In this document: positions 1 to 11,461 of the stretch, piece by piece | Numbering within the stretch: the stretch's first letter is position 1 | How the letters are laid out: the number at the start of each line of letters is the position of its first letter | NCBI GenBank assembly: GCA_920105625.2 | Contig: OV050030.1 | Location: 72,060,900-72,124,899 of the forward strand | Length of the DNA stretch: 64,000 nucleotides | Direction: 5' to 3' | Origin: Clusia tigrina | Taxonomy: Eukaryota > Arthropoda > Insecta > Diptera > Clusiidae | The notes under the pieces: generated by a model | Database searches by the model: none | The model's input: only the letters and a program-made list of their open reading frames with translations | Told to the model about the DNA's origin: nothing | Made by a program: the position numbers and the translations under genes

Positions 1-1550
1 AAGACAACAAACCTCGGCTGCTGTGGAAGTTAGCCGTAGTACAATCCACTTACCAAGGTTGAGATGGACGCGTTAAAGCATGCAACATCAGACTCCAAAA
101 TTAGCAAGTGCTCAAAATACCAATTCAACCACTTTTTCCTTTGGAAATTGCGTCATCTATTGCTGGGCCCGAGGATCTAGAAAATTTACTTATATATGCA
201 TACATGCTTCACTAAATATAAATAATTACATACTATTTAGATAGAGACATAGCATACTAAAACATTCACATACACTCTTTGCATATACTTATTTATGAAT
301 ATAACATTGTATAAACTGTTAACGTACGTTCTACAAGACTATGTAAAGAACTAATTAATATCAGGCGAACTCCCAAATACGCGTGCTACGCTGGGTCAGA
401 TTAGCCCCTGATAATTTTTCGCTTCCTACCTTCTTCCCACCACTTTGTCGCTTATGGGGGAGTAAATAAAGCAGGAGATGGGTACCAGTGCCTCTTTGAG
501 CTACATTAGGGCTACTAATGCCTAACTGGGTGGATTCATATTTTATTTCAGCTCATGGCAGAGACGGTGTTCTGTTCTGGCCCTACGGCAATATTCTGGA
601 AAACTTTATCGACTTGCTGTCACCAACTCCCAGTGACATTTTGATGGATGGCCGACTCATTGATCCACTTAAACTTGAGGAGACACCCGCGTTTTCTTCC
701 ATCTGGAAGGTTTGGTGGGTAGCATCAAAGGAAGCAAAGTCGTGTGACCTGTGGTGGTACGAGAAAACGATCTCCTCCCTCACGACCGGTTCCTGATGAT
801 TATCAGCCCGGCATTTCCAGAACTTGGTAGAAATATACACTTCGTGATGATGGTGTTGGCCCCAGGAATCCGTACATGGACTATCACCAAAGGGATGATG
901 GCGCTGGAGGACGAACCCCGTCCTCTTTGGGATGTAGCGTAATTGGGGTTTAATTCTTGTTGACATCCCCGTTTATTTTTCTTTCCTTAGTTCGCAAAGT
1001 TCACCAACTAATTTTAGTTTCCTCCCATCCAGATCATTCATCAATCTGACTCACCGAGAAACCAAACCCAAAGTGCTGCTGTAGGCAATTCAGTCTCCAG
1101 CCGACGGCCTTGTCAAACGGTATTATGCGATTCCTCGCCGCTGGACTCGGTCATTTAATTTTGGACCGGCAAGGTAGCTATAGCAGAACTCACTTCGAGC
1201 AATAGAAGAATTCAATTTTGAACCATAACTTGGATCCACACCAGCAAACGAGCCGCATCGAAGAGCAACAATAAAATATCGAAACAACTATATTTAAAAA
1301 CGAATAACATTCAATTTCAATTAAACTGCTGATTTGTTTAATCTAAACTAGCGAAACAAGAATTAATTCGGTCTATGGAAGTACTAAAAGAAGCTCAAAA
1401 ATGCTGGAAGCTCAAAAACGGCAGAGCGAGGCAATCCGGAAGAAAATCAGGAATTGTAGAATGGATAATAATGCTCGGAGAAATATCAAGTACTGCCGCA
1501 ACCGCATAGCGGTGTATTATGCCATGGACAGCAGGTGATGCTTTTATTTA
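1..1550. other. Unassigned 5' region
   Basis: I recognise no gene here. The stretch 518-966 is open on both strands (92 codons on plus from 518 to 796; 127 codons on minus from 966 to 583), but neither translation matches a family I know. Positions 1040-1350 could be the leader of the gag remnant that follows; no LTR pair or clear primer-binding site was found. Confidence 0.3.
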
Positions 1551-1560
1551 CTAGCGCCTA

Positions 1561-2290
1561 GCTCAGTAAGCACACTGTTGGATTTGTATGCTCTTTTAGA
1601 TAGAATATATTTGAAACAGAAATCTTATGACACGCTCATAAACGTCACCCAGCAGGCAACGCAGAATCCCGGTAAGGACCTGTTAGCTTGGCGACGAAGA
1701 TTTAGATCTTTGGGTGAACGCTGCTGAGGCGCCAACAGCTAAAAGCCAACAGGCAGTTTCCAGTAAAAATTTCAGCATATAAGGCTCAATTAGTTCTGGC
1801 TATGATCTCAGTATTCAAAGCAGACCTGATAAATAGGGATTTAGCAAATTACACATTTAATGTAACGCCGAGAAATATCACAGACTTAGTTGAAACGGTG
1901 TCTTCCGCTGAAGCAGCAATCCAACACCGAATGGCGACAGCTGGAATCTGCTAGACTGACACGTTAACAGAGGCAGGTGTGGTACAACAACGGAACACAC
2001 GAGATGTTGGTAGATTTGTGGGCCAATTTCCGCAAAATACCAAGGATTTACGGTCGAGAGATTCCATCCAAGAAAATCTAGTTCCTCATTCTGCCGTAAG
2101 GCAGGTCATACAAGGGGTGATTTGAATTCAAGAAGTGAAGCAAGGATGAGCAGCACATGTTTCTCATGTAGGCGAATGCGATACCGAGCAGCAGAGTGCA
2201 GGCAAAAATAATCCCAACAGAGGGACCAGGGAAACTTCCAGCGATCCAGTCGAGCCCAATAGACTGTAAAGCTAAGAAGGAAAAAGTAAG
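1561..2290 (+). pseudogene. LTR-retrotransposon gag remnant with decayed zinc knuckle
   Basis: Gag proteins of LTR retrotransposons package element RNA. Translated in pieces across frames, this stretch reads like a gag capsid region: one piece near 1580-1720 contains LLAWRRRFRSLGER, and another at about 1790-1950 contains DLVETVSSAEAAIQHR. It ends in a zinc knuckle at 2158-2199 with CCHC spacing (C-x2-C-x4-Y-x4-C), where the His position holds Tyr (TAC). Several stops and frameshifts break the frame, so it cannot work. No pol follows. The spacing of the knuckle is seen directly; assignment to an LTR element rather than another gag bearer is inference. Confidence 0.5.
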
Positions 2291-2299
2291 TAGTAGGTC

Positions 2300-2936
2300 T
2301 AAAGTAGCGGAGAGAGGGAATCGCATATCAAAAAAGGTGAGAGCGATGACCCAAGAGTGCATGAGGTACTTCAAAATGTTCTTTTTGATTGCGTTTCAAT
2401 TTGTTTTATAATGGTAGTACTAGTACTAGGGTTAGGTTTTGATAAAGTTAGGAAGTATAGGCTGGTAGCCATATAGGGGTAGGGGTATAGGATTACAAAG
2501 GATAATATGACTAGGCTAGCAGGTAAGTAGTATAGGTATATTAAATACGGGGGTCAGGGAGGATAACCGTAAAATAAAGTTGCTGACTGCCTCTAGGAAG
2601 GGGCCCTTACAGAGAACTTCTCCAAGAAGACTCACTGCCTCCTCGAGACGACCCCAGGCAATGGTATACCAGCATCAGCTGAATATTAGGTAGAGTGAGC
2701 GACGATTCATTCAGCGATGACCCCGGAGGGGCGGCTGTTTGAGCACCGGTGGACTACGAAGGATCATCGATGTACCGATATGGGATATCATCCTTCATCC
2801 TCTGTTGAGACATCCTGGGACAAACGTTGTCCACAACCACGATCTGAGCCCTTTAGGATGTGGAGTGAAATCCCAGTTTCGAGGGGGGACCCAATCGCAA
2901 TTTTGTAAAATCAAAGACGACTGAAGCAAAGGGGAA
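2300..2936. other. No recognised gene
   Basis: Short open frames occur at 2717-2924 but match nothing I know. Because a LINE ORF1 remnant begins just downstream in the same orientation, part of this stretch may be its 5' leader; that is inference only. Confidence 0.3.
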
Positions 2937-3890
2937 AAAATGGCAATAAGAATAGCCCGTTACCTTTCCAAGGTTGTGTAAGGATTATGCGCTCCCTGTT
3001 GAACTGCCCAAGAGATCGCGATACGGGAATCCCGAAATCGACAAATGTCTCGCCAGGGAAAGGCAACAGGACAGCATGAACGGGTCTGACCCCACTAGCC
3101 AGCAATGTGCTGACGGAGACACCAACTAGGTGGTTGAAATCCGAGATACTGGAGAAGCGGACAGTAGATACTGTCAACAAAGAGATGCCGGTTACGTCGA
3201 TGGCACAAAAATTGGTCACCCACAACAGAGGCATCGTTGGGGAAGGTCCCACATAAGATGGCAGGGCCGTTGAAGGCACTTGGGCGAGAAATCGATGAGC
3301 TAATGCGATACTGCAACTCACAAAGGAACATGCACAAGGATGTTATAAGACGGTGCAGTATTATCAAACGTGTACATACCGAAGCGATGATACAGTTGGA
3401 TAAGGAGGAGACGCGGCCAGGTTTAGGAGTATTTCAAGGGCCACAGCTGCAGCAACAACACACCAGAATCAGGCAAGTACTGCCATTAACGCTACAACGT
3501 CTGCTAAACGGATTACAACAAAATCGAGTTCTAAGGAGTACGGAAAAGGCAAGTCACCAGCAGCAAAAAAACAGAGGTCTTTGAAAGCGGTTGTTATCCC
3601 GACACCAGCAGAAGTTTCAGCTGACAAGGCAGCACAAAGGTGGTAAGAAAGCAAAGCAGGCAGAAGCATAAGGCCAAGAAAGGAGAAAATGCGTCGTATG
3701 TAAATATTCTTCGGGCGGTGAAAATTAGTACGGAACTAGAGGAGCTGGGAAAATAGGTACGGACGATAAGACGGACGCAGAAAGGAGAGTTACTCCTAGA
3801 GCTCAACCGTTTGAAGGAGGTAACCACAGTCTCACTCCATGCAGCCATCGATGGAGTCCGGAAAGATGTAGCGACAGTGTAAGTGAGAAC
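2937..3890 (+). pseudogene. LINE ORF1 (gag-like) remnant, I/R1/LOA type
   Basis: ORF1 of non-LTR retrotransposons encodes an RNA-binding gag-like protein. An open piece at 3237-3584 carries an acidic-helical stretch (ELMRYCNSQRNMHKDVIRR) typical of the N-terminal half of I/R1/LOA-type ORF1 proteins. A second piece at about 3730-3880, in another frame, contains RRTQKGELLLELNRLKEV, the usual motif before the CCHC knuckles. The knuckles themselves are not seen; the similarity fades by 3900. At least two frameshifts and one stop (near 3755) make it a pseudogene. No ORF2 follows on this strand. It is distinct from the minus-strand LINEs from 8.4 kb on. The clade is uncertain. Confidence 0.55.
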
Positions 3891-4149
3891 TCACATGATC
3901 ACAGTTCAGTGCAAAGGTCTGGTCACTGAAATCAGCACTAAAGAGTGTAACGAACCCTTTCTTTCGCCTGGGTAATGCTCGCCGGATTGCCAGGAGTCGT
4001 TTACAGAAAATAGCTTTGAGTTTGATTAGTTTGGTTATATTCAATACTTTATTTAATTTATTAAGCAAAATCTTTGAGTTAATAGCTAATACTAAGCTAA
4101 TAAGCTAGACTACTCTACTAAGTACAGTAACAAAGTCTCGGTACACGTT

Positions 4150-4505
4150 GGAGTACCGATTTCAAACCATATAATCCACTAATTCAGAATGGTCTCAGTA
4201 AGCAGTCGTACTTCTTGGTATTAGTGGAATACCGATTACAATCCATATAATCCACTAATCCAGTAAGCGTTTGTAATTCTGAGCATTAGTGGAGTACCGA
4301 TTATAAACCATATAATCCACTAATTCAGAATGGTCTCAGTAAGCGGTCGTACTTCTTGGTATTAGTGGAGTACCGATTACAAACCATATAATCCACTAAT
4401 CCAGTAAGCGTTTGTAATTCTAAGCTTTAGTGGAGTACCGATTACAAATCATATAATCTACTAATGCAGAATGGTCAATGCTGGAGTCAAAAGTCTTGGT
4501 GCGTC
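4150..4505. repeat. 141-bp dimeric tandem repeat
   Basis: The word GGAGTACCGAT (GGAATACCGAT in one case) recurs at 4150, 4226, 4291, 4367 and 4432. Spacings alternate 76, 65, 76, 65 bp, so the higher-order unit is a 141-bp dimer of two related monomers that share CCATATAATCCACTAAT. About two and a half dimers are present. It may be a short satellite or a minisatellite inside an LTR or UTR; nothing decides between them. Confidence 0.85.
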
Positions 4506-4559
4506 GATGTGTCTTCCTAAAGATATGTGCGTCTGTATGTCTTCCTCGATAGCTGTTCA

Positions 4560-4795
4560 GGAAAAGAGCTACTGTCGATGCGTAGTCGTCGATGGCTGAT
4601 GCATTAGAGAGCTACTGTCGATGCGTTGTCGTCGATGGCTGTTCAGGAAAAGAGCTCTGTCCGTCGATGCGTCTTCGTTGCTTGCTGGAGAAGAAAGAGC
4701 TGCTTTCGGTGCGTCGTCGTCGATGGCTGTTCAGGAAAATAGCTCTGTCCGTCGATGCGTCTTCGTTGCTTGCTGGAGAAGAAAGTGAGCGAGTC
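4560..4795. repeat. 88-bp tandem repeat
   Basis: GATGGCTGTTCAGGAAAA recurs at about 4634 and 4722 (period 88 bp), each time followed by GCTCTGTCCGTCGATGCG and CTTGCTGGAGAAGAAAG. A shorter related unit lies at 4550-4630. It follows the 141-bp dimeric array directly, so the two may belong to one larger element. Confidence 0.75.
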
Positions 4796-4799
4796 CCTC

Positions 4800-7700
4800 G
4801 GTTGCTGCTGCTTTTATAGCCCAGTTTCAATCGCAAGGTTCCCAGAAAGTTCTGTTCTTGAATCAATTATATTCAAACGCAACCGCCACTTTATTTGTGT
4901 TGTCAAGTACGTGGCATTGTTTGTTGTTGCACGCTCCGTTGTTTTTGTTAATGATGTCATGCGCGTCGATCATACTGGTTATTTTGCCGATTGCTTCTGA
5001 TAGTGCAATAAATTACATTCTACATTACATTCTAGAACAATCGACTTCGTTTGAGGTCCGTGGCTTCATTTGAAAAAATTATGGTGTGGCAGAAGAACTA
5101 TGTTGGAGCAAAACTTATGCGGAGATTTTGCACCTTACATTTCCTACCCACTTCGCGGATGATAGACGATAATTATCTTACCCTGGCAGAGGGTTATTTT
5201 GTATGGTTTGCGGTAGAACCGGATTCGCGCTGGGTGCTTTCTCAAGCAGCCCTTGCTGTCCATTTGCAGAATTTGTCATGGAAGACTACCATCCTGGTGT
5301 CTCCGTGCTTTGAGCGAGGTAACAATGGTCATACAATTGCCAATCTTTTCGCATAAACGGGTTTATTTGGAATATTCTCGCTTAAGTCAGAAGGGCAACA
5401 AAAAAAAAACAATAATAAAATAATTTCGAATTATTAAAATTGAAGAAGGAAAAAAATACATATAATATGAAAAATGGAAGTAAGAAAATTTAAATTGAAA
5501 TAAAACTAAAATTAAAAAAAAACGTAGTTTATGAAGTTTTTTAAATATATAATATTGGAAAATTCGAAATGAAGAAGTCCGTTTGGTCAGTTACGTATAT
5601 TTTTAAGTTTGAAGGCATTATTGGGCAGAAAAGAATATTTTGGTGAATCATCATATGCAACATGGACTTAGAAGGAGCGTTCTGCAGCGTCGAAGCCATA
5701 ACATGAGGTAAACCAACGTCCCTGAGATCGGTGAATCGTATATTGAAAGCAATAGCAGCGACAAAATGAAATATAGCGTCAGAAAAGTTAAATAAATAAG
5801 ATGATGAAGTAAAGGTAGGAAAAGGACAACAAAGAAGCGAATTACAAAACAATGTCTAAAACATGCATGAAACTAGTCAAACGTCTAAACTTTAAACGAT
5901 CCTGTCTGGAAATAATTTTCTGCTGAAAGTTAAATGAAAATGTATTTTCGAGACAAAAGAATCGAAGTATCAGCAAAATAGCTGCCAAATCCAACAAGAT
6001 CCACGGGGATCGTAAATAAATTCCTAAGTATTTGACGCCTCTGACGATAATTATTATTATAGTGATAATGCTGATGATACAGATTGCATAGCTGACTAGT
6101 CTGTACGGAAACATCAAAATTTATGTTTTCATCGAGGAAGGTGACAAGGTATCAGCCATTCTTTCATATGGCAGTGGGCATACTTTCTAATACCTGTTCA
6201 GACAATATAATATAAAATCCAAGGTTCCTCCGTAAATAAAGTAGGAGGCAGCTACAACAACAATCACAGCTTCGACTTTCAACATTAAATTCAAGTCGCC
6301 AGGCGCAAACCCCATGCTAACTACGAACAGATCCAGCACTATGTAGCCAAGCTTCATTGGCTAACATCTCAACGTGTTCTCTAATTCGAAGATCTCCACC
6401 GACACTTACTACCGAAGATTTACCTGGACTTCGTCAGAAGCGCAACTACTAGCATAAGTTTGCATCATCTTCCACTCATTCAACATACTACAGAGCAGAC
6501 ATCAAAAGGTTTTAAAAATTCAACTGCTATCACGACAGAGAAGACTATCGGTGAGCAAAACACACACAGGCCTACAATTTTATATGTACTGTTCCAGAAA
6601 TAGGGGAGAATTCATCCAGGGAGTGCAGCGCACTAAGAGAAGGAGGATGCAATAGTATTATAAGGATAAATTATAGGAATAAATTGTAAAACAAAAATAA
6701 AAACACAAAAGAAATAAAACTGAAAAAGCAAAATAGAGGAAAAAACTAAAACAGTCCAATAATATAAAAAAGACAATAGAAAAAACAAAAAAAAAGTAGA
6801 TAAAATAATAGAACGAAAAATATAAGGACCAATATGAAAAAAAATAAAAAAGACCAACAAAACAACCAAAAAAAAGAATGATAATAATAAAGAAACATAC
6901 AGATAATAAGAAACAAAAGTTATGTACGGTATTGTATAGTATGCACAAATTGTTTTGGTGCAGAATTATTCACTAGGAGGTAGTTGCATTACCAACCAAG
7001 AAATAAACTCACAATGTCGCCTAAACTCCAGTAGAGCTTATATTTTATAGTTTTTAAAATAATAAACGTCAATAGCCCTAAGGCGCACGTCTAATTTAAT
7101 GAAATTATTATTAATAAGTAAACGTCGATTTTATGCTTTTATGTTCGCACATTTGACAATTGAACTGCAATGAACTTTCATTATTATGCACGGTCAGTAC
7201 TTTCCTAAAGTGGAACAGTTAGTGTCCGCATTGATGAACAATTGCCGAATATGGAAACCAAAGAGTATAGCAATTAGAAATAATAAAGTAGAACTATTAG
7301 AAATAATAGTATTAAGAAATAATAAGACATGTAAATAGTATATAAGCAGGTGCTTTCTTTTAATAAATGGATTAATATTCTAACAGCTGAACCTAGTGCG
7401 TTATTAGACGCGAGAAAAATTCAGTGGACTCAGTTTGCTAGCACGCGTCTGGTCAATGTCCAGAAATAAAATTCAATGGACTCAGGCGACCAGTGCGGTG
7501 CCCAATTACCGTCCTTCGTTGAGTCCGCAAACACACCTGAAATCCCCCAACAATATATTCCTATTTGCTTGTAGGTGTCCTCCTCGTTTGTCATGGTATG
7601 TATATTTTTTAAAAGTTCATCGATTAATTAAATAGCTCAATATTTTACCTGACTTCAAATGCCTTCGAAATATGTCAGTCATAAAGTTGCCTAGGATATC

Positions 7701-8007
7701 CTCAGAGTTTATATAAATTTTACGCTTTCCTCCAGTCACCTCTATTTATCAGTCAATATAAGTTGATAACTAAATCTAAATTAAGAAGTGGTCATTCTGC
7801 TCAGCTTGCTGAGAGTAGATAATAGGATTTGTATTTCTGTTATCGTCTTGCATAATATGAGCAAGCAACAATGTAAGATATATTTATACAATTGTTATGT
7901 TTATTTATTTATTGTATTTAAATTACTGTTTTGTACTATTTCAGTTCCAACCCAGTGTAAACGTACAAATAAATATATATTTGACTTGTTGATATTTCGC
8001 AAATTAT
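4800..8007. other. AT-rich DNA without recognised genes
   Basis: Low-complexity A/T-rich stretches dominate, for example 5395-5530 and 6650-6900. Several short frames on the minus strand (5541-6117, 6633-6948) are hydrophobic low-complexity translations and not credible proteins. At 7337-7386 a TATATAA, an AATAAA and a terminal ACA lie in a spacing that could mark a small LTR, but no partner or target duplication was found. Confidence 0.4.
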
Positions 8008-8449
8008 TTAGCCTTGTTTGATGACCAAGGTTAAGCCAATGTTTTCCATGTCGTTTTCCTCTTCTTCGTTGTCTTCGTCTACTTCGTTTTCCTTGTCATC
8101 TGTGTCATCACTATCAATAAGGCACAAATTATGTAGGTAAAATACAAAACTATTGCTCCAATGACCTTTCCTCTGGTCTTCGAATTGGAGTAAGCAGCCA
8201 TGGCTCCAACGAGAATCCACTAATTCCTAAAGTCAATTCTATATACACACATACAATATAATTGCAGCAAATTGTACAAAACAATGAAAAAGCTGCTTTG
8301 ATGCTCTACTGTTCTGAAACTTCTTTGTAAAATAGTCCTCAATGGCGTAGAACACTATATCGCCGAATCGTGAACCGAATCCGGAAATCGATAGTCTATA
8401 TAGTGCACTCGGAAATTAATACCAGAGCACTGAAAAAATTATGTAAAAT
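8008..8449 (-). pseudogene. PIF/Harbinger transposase, C-terminal part
   Basis: PIF/Harbinger transposases are DDE nucleases. On the minus strand, 8399-8340 reads RFPDSVHDSAI, matching the conserved R[YF]PGSVHDS segment that follows the first catalytic Asp region; the next codon is TAG where Trp is usual. At 8220-8008 an open frame holds a region resembling the family C-terminus (RWSHGCLL, then FVFYLHNLCLID) and an acidic tail rich in D and E. The N-terminal half lies 12.7 kb away at 21170-21800 in the same orientation; the LINE nest between them is flanked by an 11-bp duplication, so the two are best read as one split gene. Stops and frameshifts make it inactive. Confidence 0.6.
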
Positions 8450-8460
8450 AACTCTTACTT
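8450..8460. repeat. Target-site duplication of LOA1 (left copy)
   Basis: AACTCTTACTT stands directly beside the 3' tail of LOA1 and is repeated exactly at 21159-21169, at the 5' end of LOA1. The PIF/Harbinger reading resumes on each outer side. An 11-bp direct repeat fits target-primed reverse transcription. Confidence 0.85.
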
Positions 8461-8559
8461 AGGTTAGGTTAGGTTAATGTGGCAGCCAGTCCAAGGACCA
8501 GCTCACTCAGACCACCATGGGTCCATTGTGATACCACCGCGCCACGACGCACCTCCGAT

Positions 8560-11460
8560 TCACTCGGCGAACCATTTCGAAGCCCTAATAAAGCGCAGGA
8601 TTTGTTTGCCCTTCGCGCTAGACACTTCTGTAAGAGAGCTAAAAGCGTATTTGCATAAAGAGCCCGCTCTGCTTCTAGCAAGAGCGGGGCAACTACAGAA
8701 GAGATGTTCCACAGTCTGCTCCTCCTCCTCATCCCCACAGCTTCTGCAGTATTCATGAGAGAATACTCCCAGCCTGAGAGCATGTCTGCCGAAAAGCCAG
8801 TGGCCAGTTATACAAGCCACGACTTTAGAGATATTCTCTCTCGGCAGGGCAAGCAAGTCTCTAGTTTTCCTTCTATTAAGTTCCGGCCACATTAGCTTAG
8901 TCGTTAAGCAAGTGCCCTCTTGTGCACAAGGCCCATTGGTCTCACGCACGACCCTATCCTTCAGCATCAGTTTACAGGTGGCAATTGGTATTCCAACCTC
9001 TCATCTGTCCGTGCATAAAGGAAGGTTGGTACCCCGTCTAACCAACTCATCAGCCCCACAGTTTCCCGCAATATCCCTATGCCCCGGAACCCATATAAGG
9101 CGTACCTTGAAAATGGTACTGATATCATTTAGGGCTGCTCGGCAGTCCTGAGCAACCTTTCATTTCAGTGCCACCGAATTCATTGACAAGATGGCCTGGC
9201 TATCCGAGTAGATATCTATAATATTTTTTGTTACGGCATGTGTATTTAAGTAGACGGCTACCTCCTTTATGGCTAGGACGTCTGCTTGATAAACACTGCA
9301 GTGGTCGGGGAGACGGAAAGAAAGTTCCAGTCCCAGCTCTTGTGAGAAAACTCCAAAACCGACTTTATCGTCAAGTTTGGATCCGTCAGTGTAGAAATTA
9401 ACTTCCCCCCTTCTCCATGGCATTGGTGTTTGCCACTCTCTTCTAGATGGAATATATGTCTCGGTGTGTTTATCGAAGTTGAGATTAGGTATAGAGTGGT
9501 CAATGTGTTGGATAGAACTATTCCAGGTATGCGCAATAGTCGAGTGACCAATCTGCCGATCATGCCATAACGCCGCACATTTCAGCCTTAGTGCTGATGT
9601 GGCGGCCCCTTGTTTCCTACCAGCTCTAAAGCAGGTGGGTTGAGTATTACTTCTAAAGCTTTAGTAGGCGTGGTCCTTAAGGCATCACAGATGCATAAAA
9701 AAGCCGTTCTTTGGACCTTGCTCAGAAGCGTCAAATAGCTTTGTTTCTGAGTGGCTGGCCACCATACCAGTATTCCATATAGCAATATGGGTCTGACCAC
9801 CGAAATTTACAGCCAGTGCATAATTCGTGGGGATAGCCCCCACCTGATTCCAACCGATTTTTTATATGTGTACAAAGCATTGTTGGCCTTTCTGACTCTT
9901 TCTTCAATATTGGGTTTCCAGGTAAGTTTTCTATCTAGTACTAGTCCCAAATATCTAACTGTCTCCTTCATCGGAATTTCCACACCTTTGTATGTTGGCG
10001 GGGACATCAGGAGATCTATTTTTCTTAGAAAAGAGGATTAATTCCATTTTATCAGGGTTTAACCCTAATCCCATTCTTCCCGTCCAACCAGGAAGCGTGG
10101 CCATGCTAAAGCGCAAAATATCCATAAGTGTGTTTGGATATTTGCCTCTAATCATAATTGCCAAGTCATCAGCATAGGCGACGACATGGCAACCCTCCCT
10201 CTCTAGGGCTAGCAGTAATGAATTTACCGACATATTTCAGAGCAGGGTGGAGAGGATTCCTCCCTGAGGAGTGCCTCTGCAGACCTGTTTGCTTAAGGTG
10301 TGGGAACCGAAGTTGGCAGTTACCTTTCTGCTGACGTGTATCGTCTCTATCAGCGCTACCATATTAGGATCGACGCCCAGAGCTTCTAACGCTCCCATAA
10401 TGGTGTTCGCATTTATGTTGTTGAAAGCGCCTTCTATGTCAATGAACGTCGCTAAGGCGAAATCTTTCTGCTGGATGGCTTTTTCCATTATACCAATAAG
10501 TACGTGTAACGCCGTCTCTGTCGATTTGCCCTTCGTGTGTGCATGTTGTGCCGAGGAGATTTTAGCAGTTGGTATAGCTACCCGTAAGTGTGCATCCATC
10601 AATCTCTCCAGTGTTTTTAGGAGGAAAGACGTGAGACTGATTGGTCTGAAGGGTTTAGGATTTACATGAGAGGACCTGCCTGCCTTTGGTATGATCCTTC
10701 GTTTCTCTCCATCTCAGCGGAATATAGCCCACGTTAAGACAGCTTCTAATTGCAGTCACAACCCAGGTCGTAATTATGTCCCGTGATTTTCGCAGTTCAG
10801 CTGCATAAATTCCATACGGACCCAGAGATTTATATGGACCAAAAGTGTTAATGGCAAATTGAATTTTCTCGACTGTAACTATCGAATTCCCTATATCAGA
10901 CTGCCTGCCCCTAGGTGCCGAGTTATCACCCTCCACAGTGCTACTGCTTGGAAAATGCGTATCTAAGAGAAGAGCCAAAGGTTCCTCGCTCGATTCACTT
11001 CACACATCACCTGGAACTTTAAGGTAGCCCAGGTTGTGTGGTATCATCGCTAGGATTCTTCTTAGTCTAGCTGCTTCCGATGTTTGTTTCACATCCCTAC
11101 AATAATTTTGCCAGGACTGTCGCTGCGCAGTTCTGGTTGCTTTCTTGTATATTTTTAGTTCAGCCTTGCAGGCTTCCCAGTCCGCGGTCAGACCCGAAGT
11201 TTTGGCCCTGTTAATTAGCCGCCTAATGAACTTCCGGAGAAGATCTAGATCCATTGACCACCAAGCTGGTCTGTTATTGCCTCCCAGTTTTACAACCGGG
11301 CACCCGGCTGTCAGTGACTATTCAGGGCCGTGGTTACCTGATTGAACTCGTCTACTTCCACAGGGTCTGTGGGATCAGACGGGGGATTTATTGGCAGTGA
11401 GGCCCTGAGAGTCTTCCTATACTTCCCCCGGTCCGTTCTCCGTATATTTCTAAAGGTCTT
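8560..11460 (-). pseudogene. LOA1 ORF2 (linker, RT, RNase H, Cys/His domain)
   Basis: ORF2 of LOA-type LINEs combines endonuclease, reverse transcriptase and RNase H. Seen here on minus: linker 11460-11000; RT 10978-9588 with FIDIEGAFNNI (motif A Asp present), GTPQGGILS and YADD at 10176-10165; RNase H at 9423-9160 with YTDGSK and SFRLPDHCSVYQA; and a C-terminal C-x2-C...H-x4-C domain at 8967-8560. The RT frame is broken by a TGA at 10237-10239 where Trp is expected, and by further stops and frameshifts before the RNase H. The catalytic motifs visible are intact, so decay is by frame loss and not by active-site loss. Confidence 0.8.
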
Positions 11461-11461
11461 A
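11448..11461. repeat. Target-site duplication of LOA2 (left copy)
   Basis: TTCTAAAGGTCTTA abuts the 3' tail of LOA2 and is repeated exactly at 19271-19284. On the minus strand it encodes the K-T-F-R-N stretch of LOA1 ORF2. Confidence 0.85.

Larger units (their letters stand above)
8461..11461 (-). mobile_element. LOA1 LINE, 3' portion
   Basis: This is the 3' part of the outermost LOA-like LINE: ORF2 from the endonuclease-RT linker through RT, RNase H and a Cys/His domain, then a 3' tail of (TAACC)n on the minus strand (seen as TTAGG repeats on plus at 8459-8475). Its 5' part is at 19271-21158; LOA2 with LOA3 inside it separates them. Both parts together make about 4.9 kb. The 14-bp duplication TTCTAAAGGTCTTA at 11448-11461 recurs at 19271-19284. 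The LOA-like call rests on RT followed by RNase H with the FRLPDHCSVYQA motif; clade assignment is inference. Confidence 0.8.

Noticed and set aside
6633..6948. Hydrophobic Phe/Ile/Leu-rich minus-strand frames as a membrane protein
   Set aside because: They are the complement of an A-rich low-complexity stretch and have no start context or motif.
8008..8220. Acidic 70-residue frame as a separate small host gene
   Set aside because: Its N-terminal part resembles the end of PIF/Harbinger nucleases, and the upstream SVHDS segment is in the same orientation.
8459..8476. TTAGG repeats resembling insect telomeric DNA
   Set aside because: They are the 3' tail of LOA1 on the minus strand. LOA2 and LOA3 have tails of other period at the same place, and an 11-bp target duplication starts beside it.
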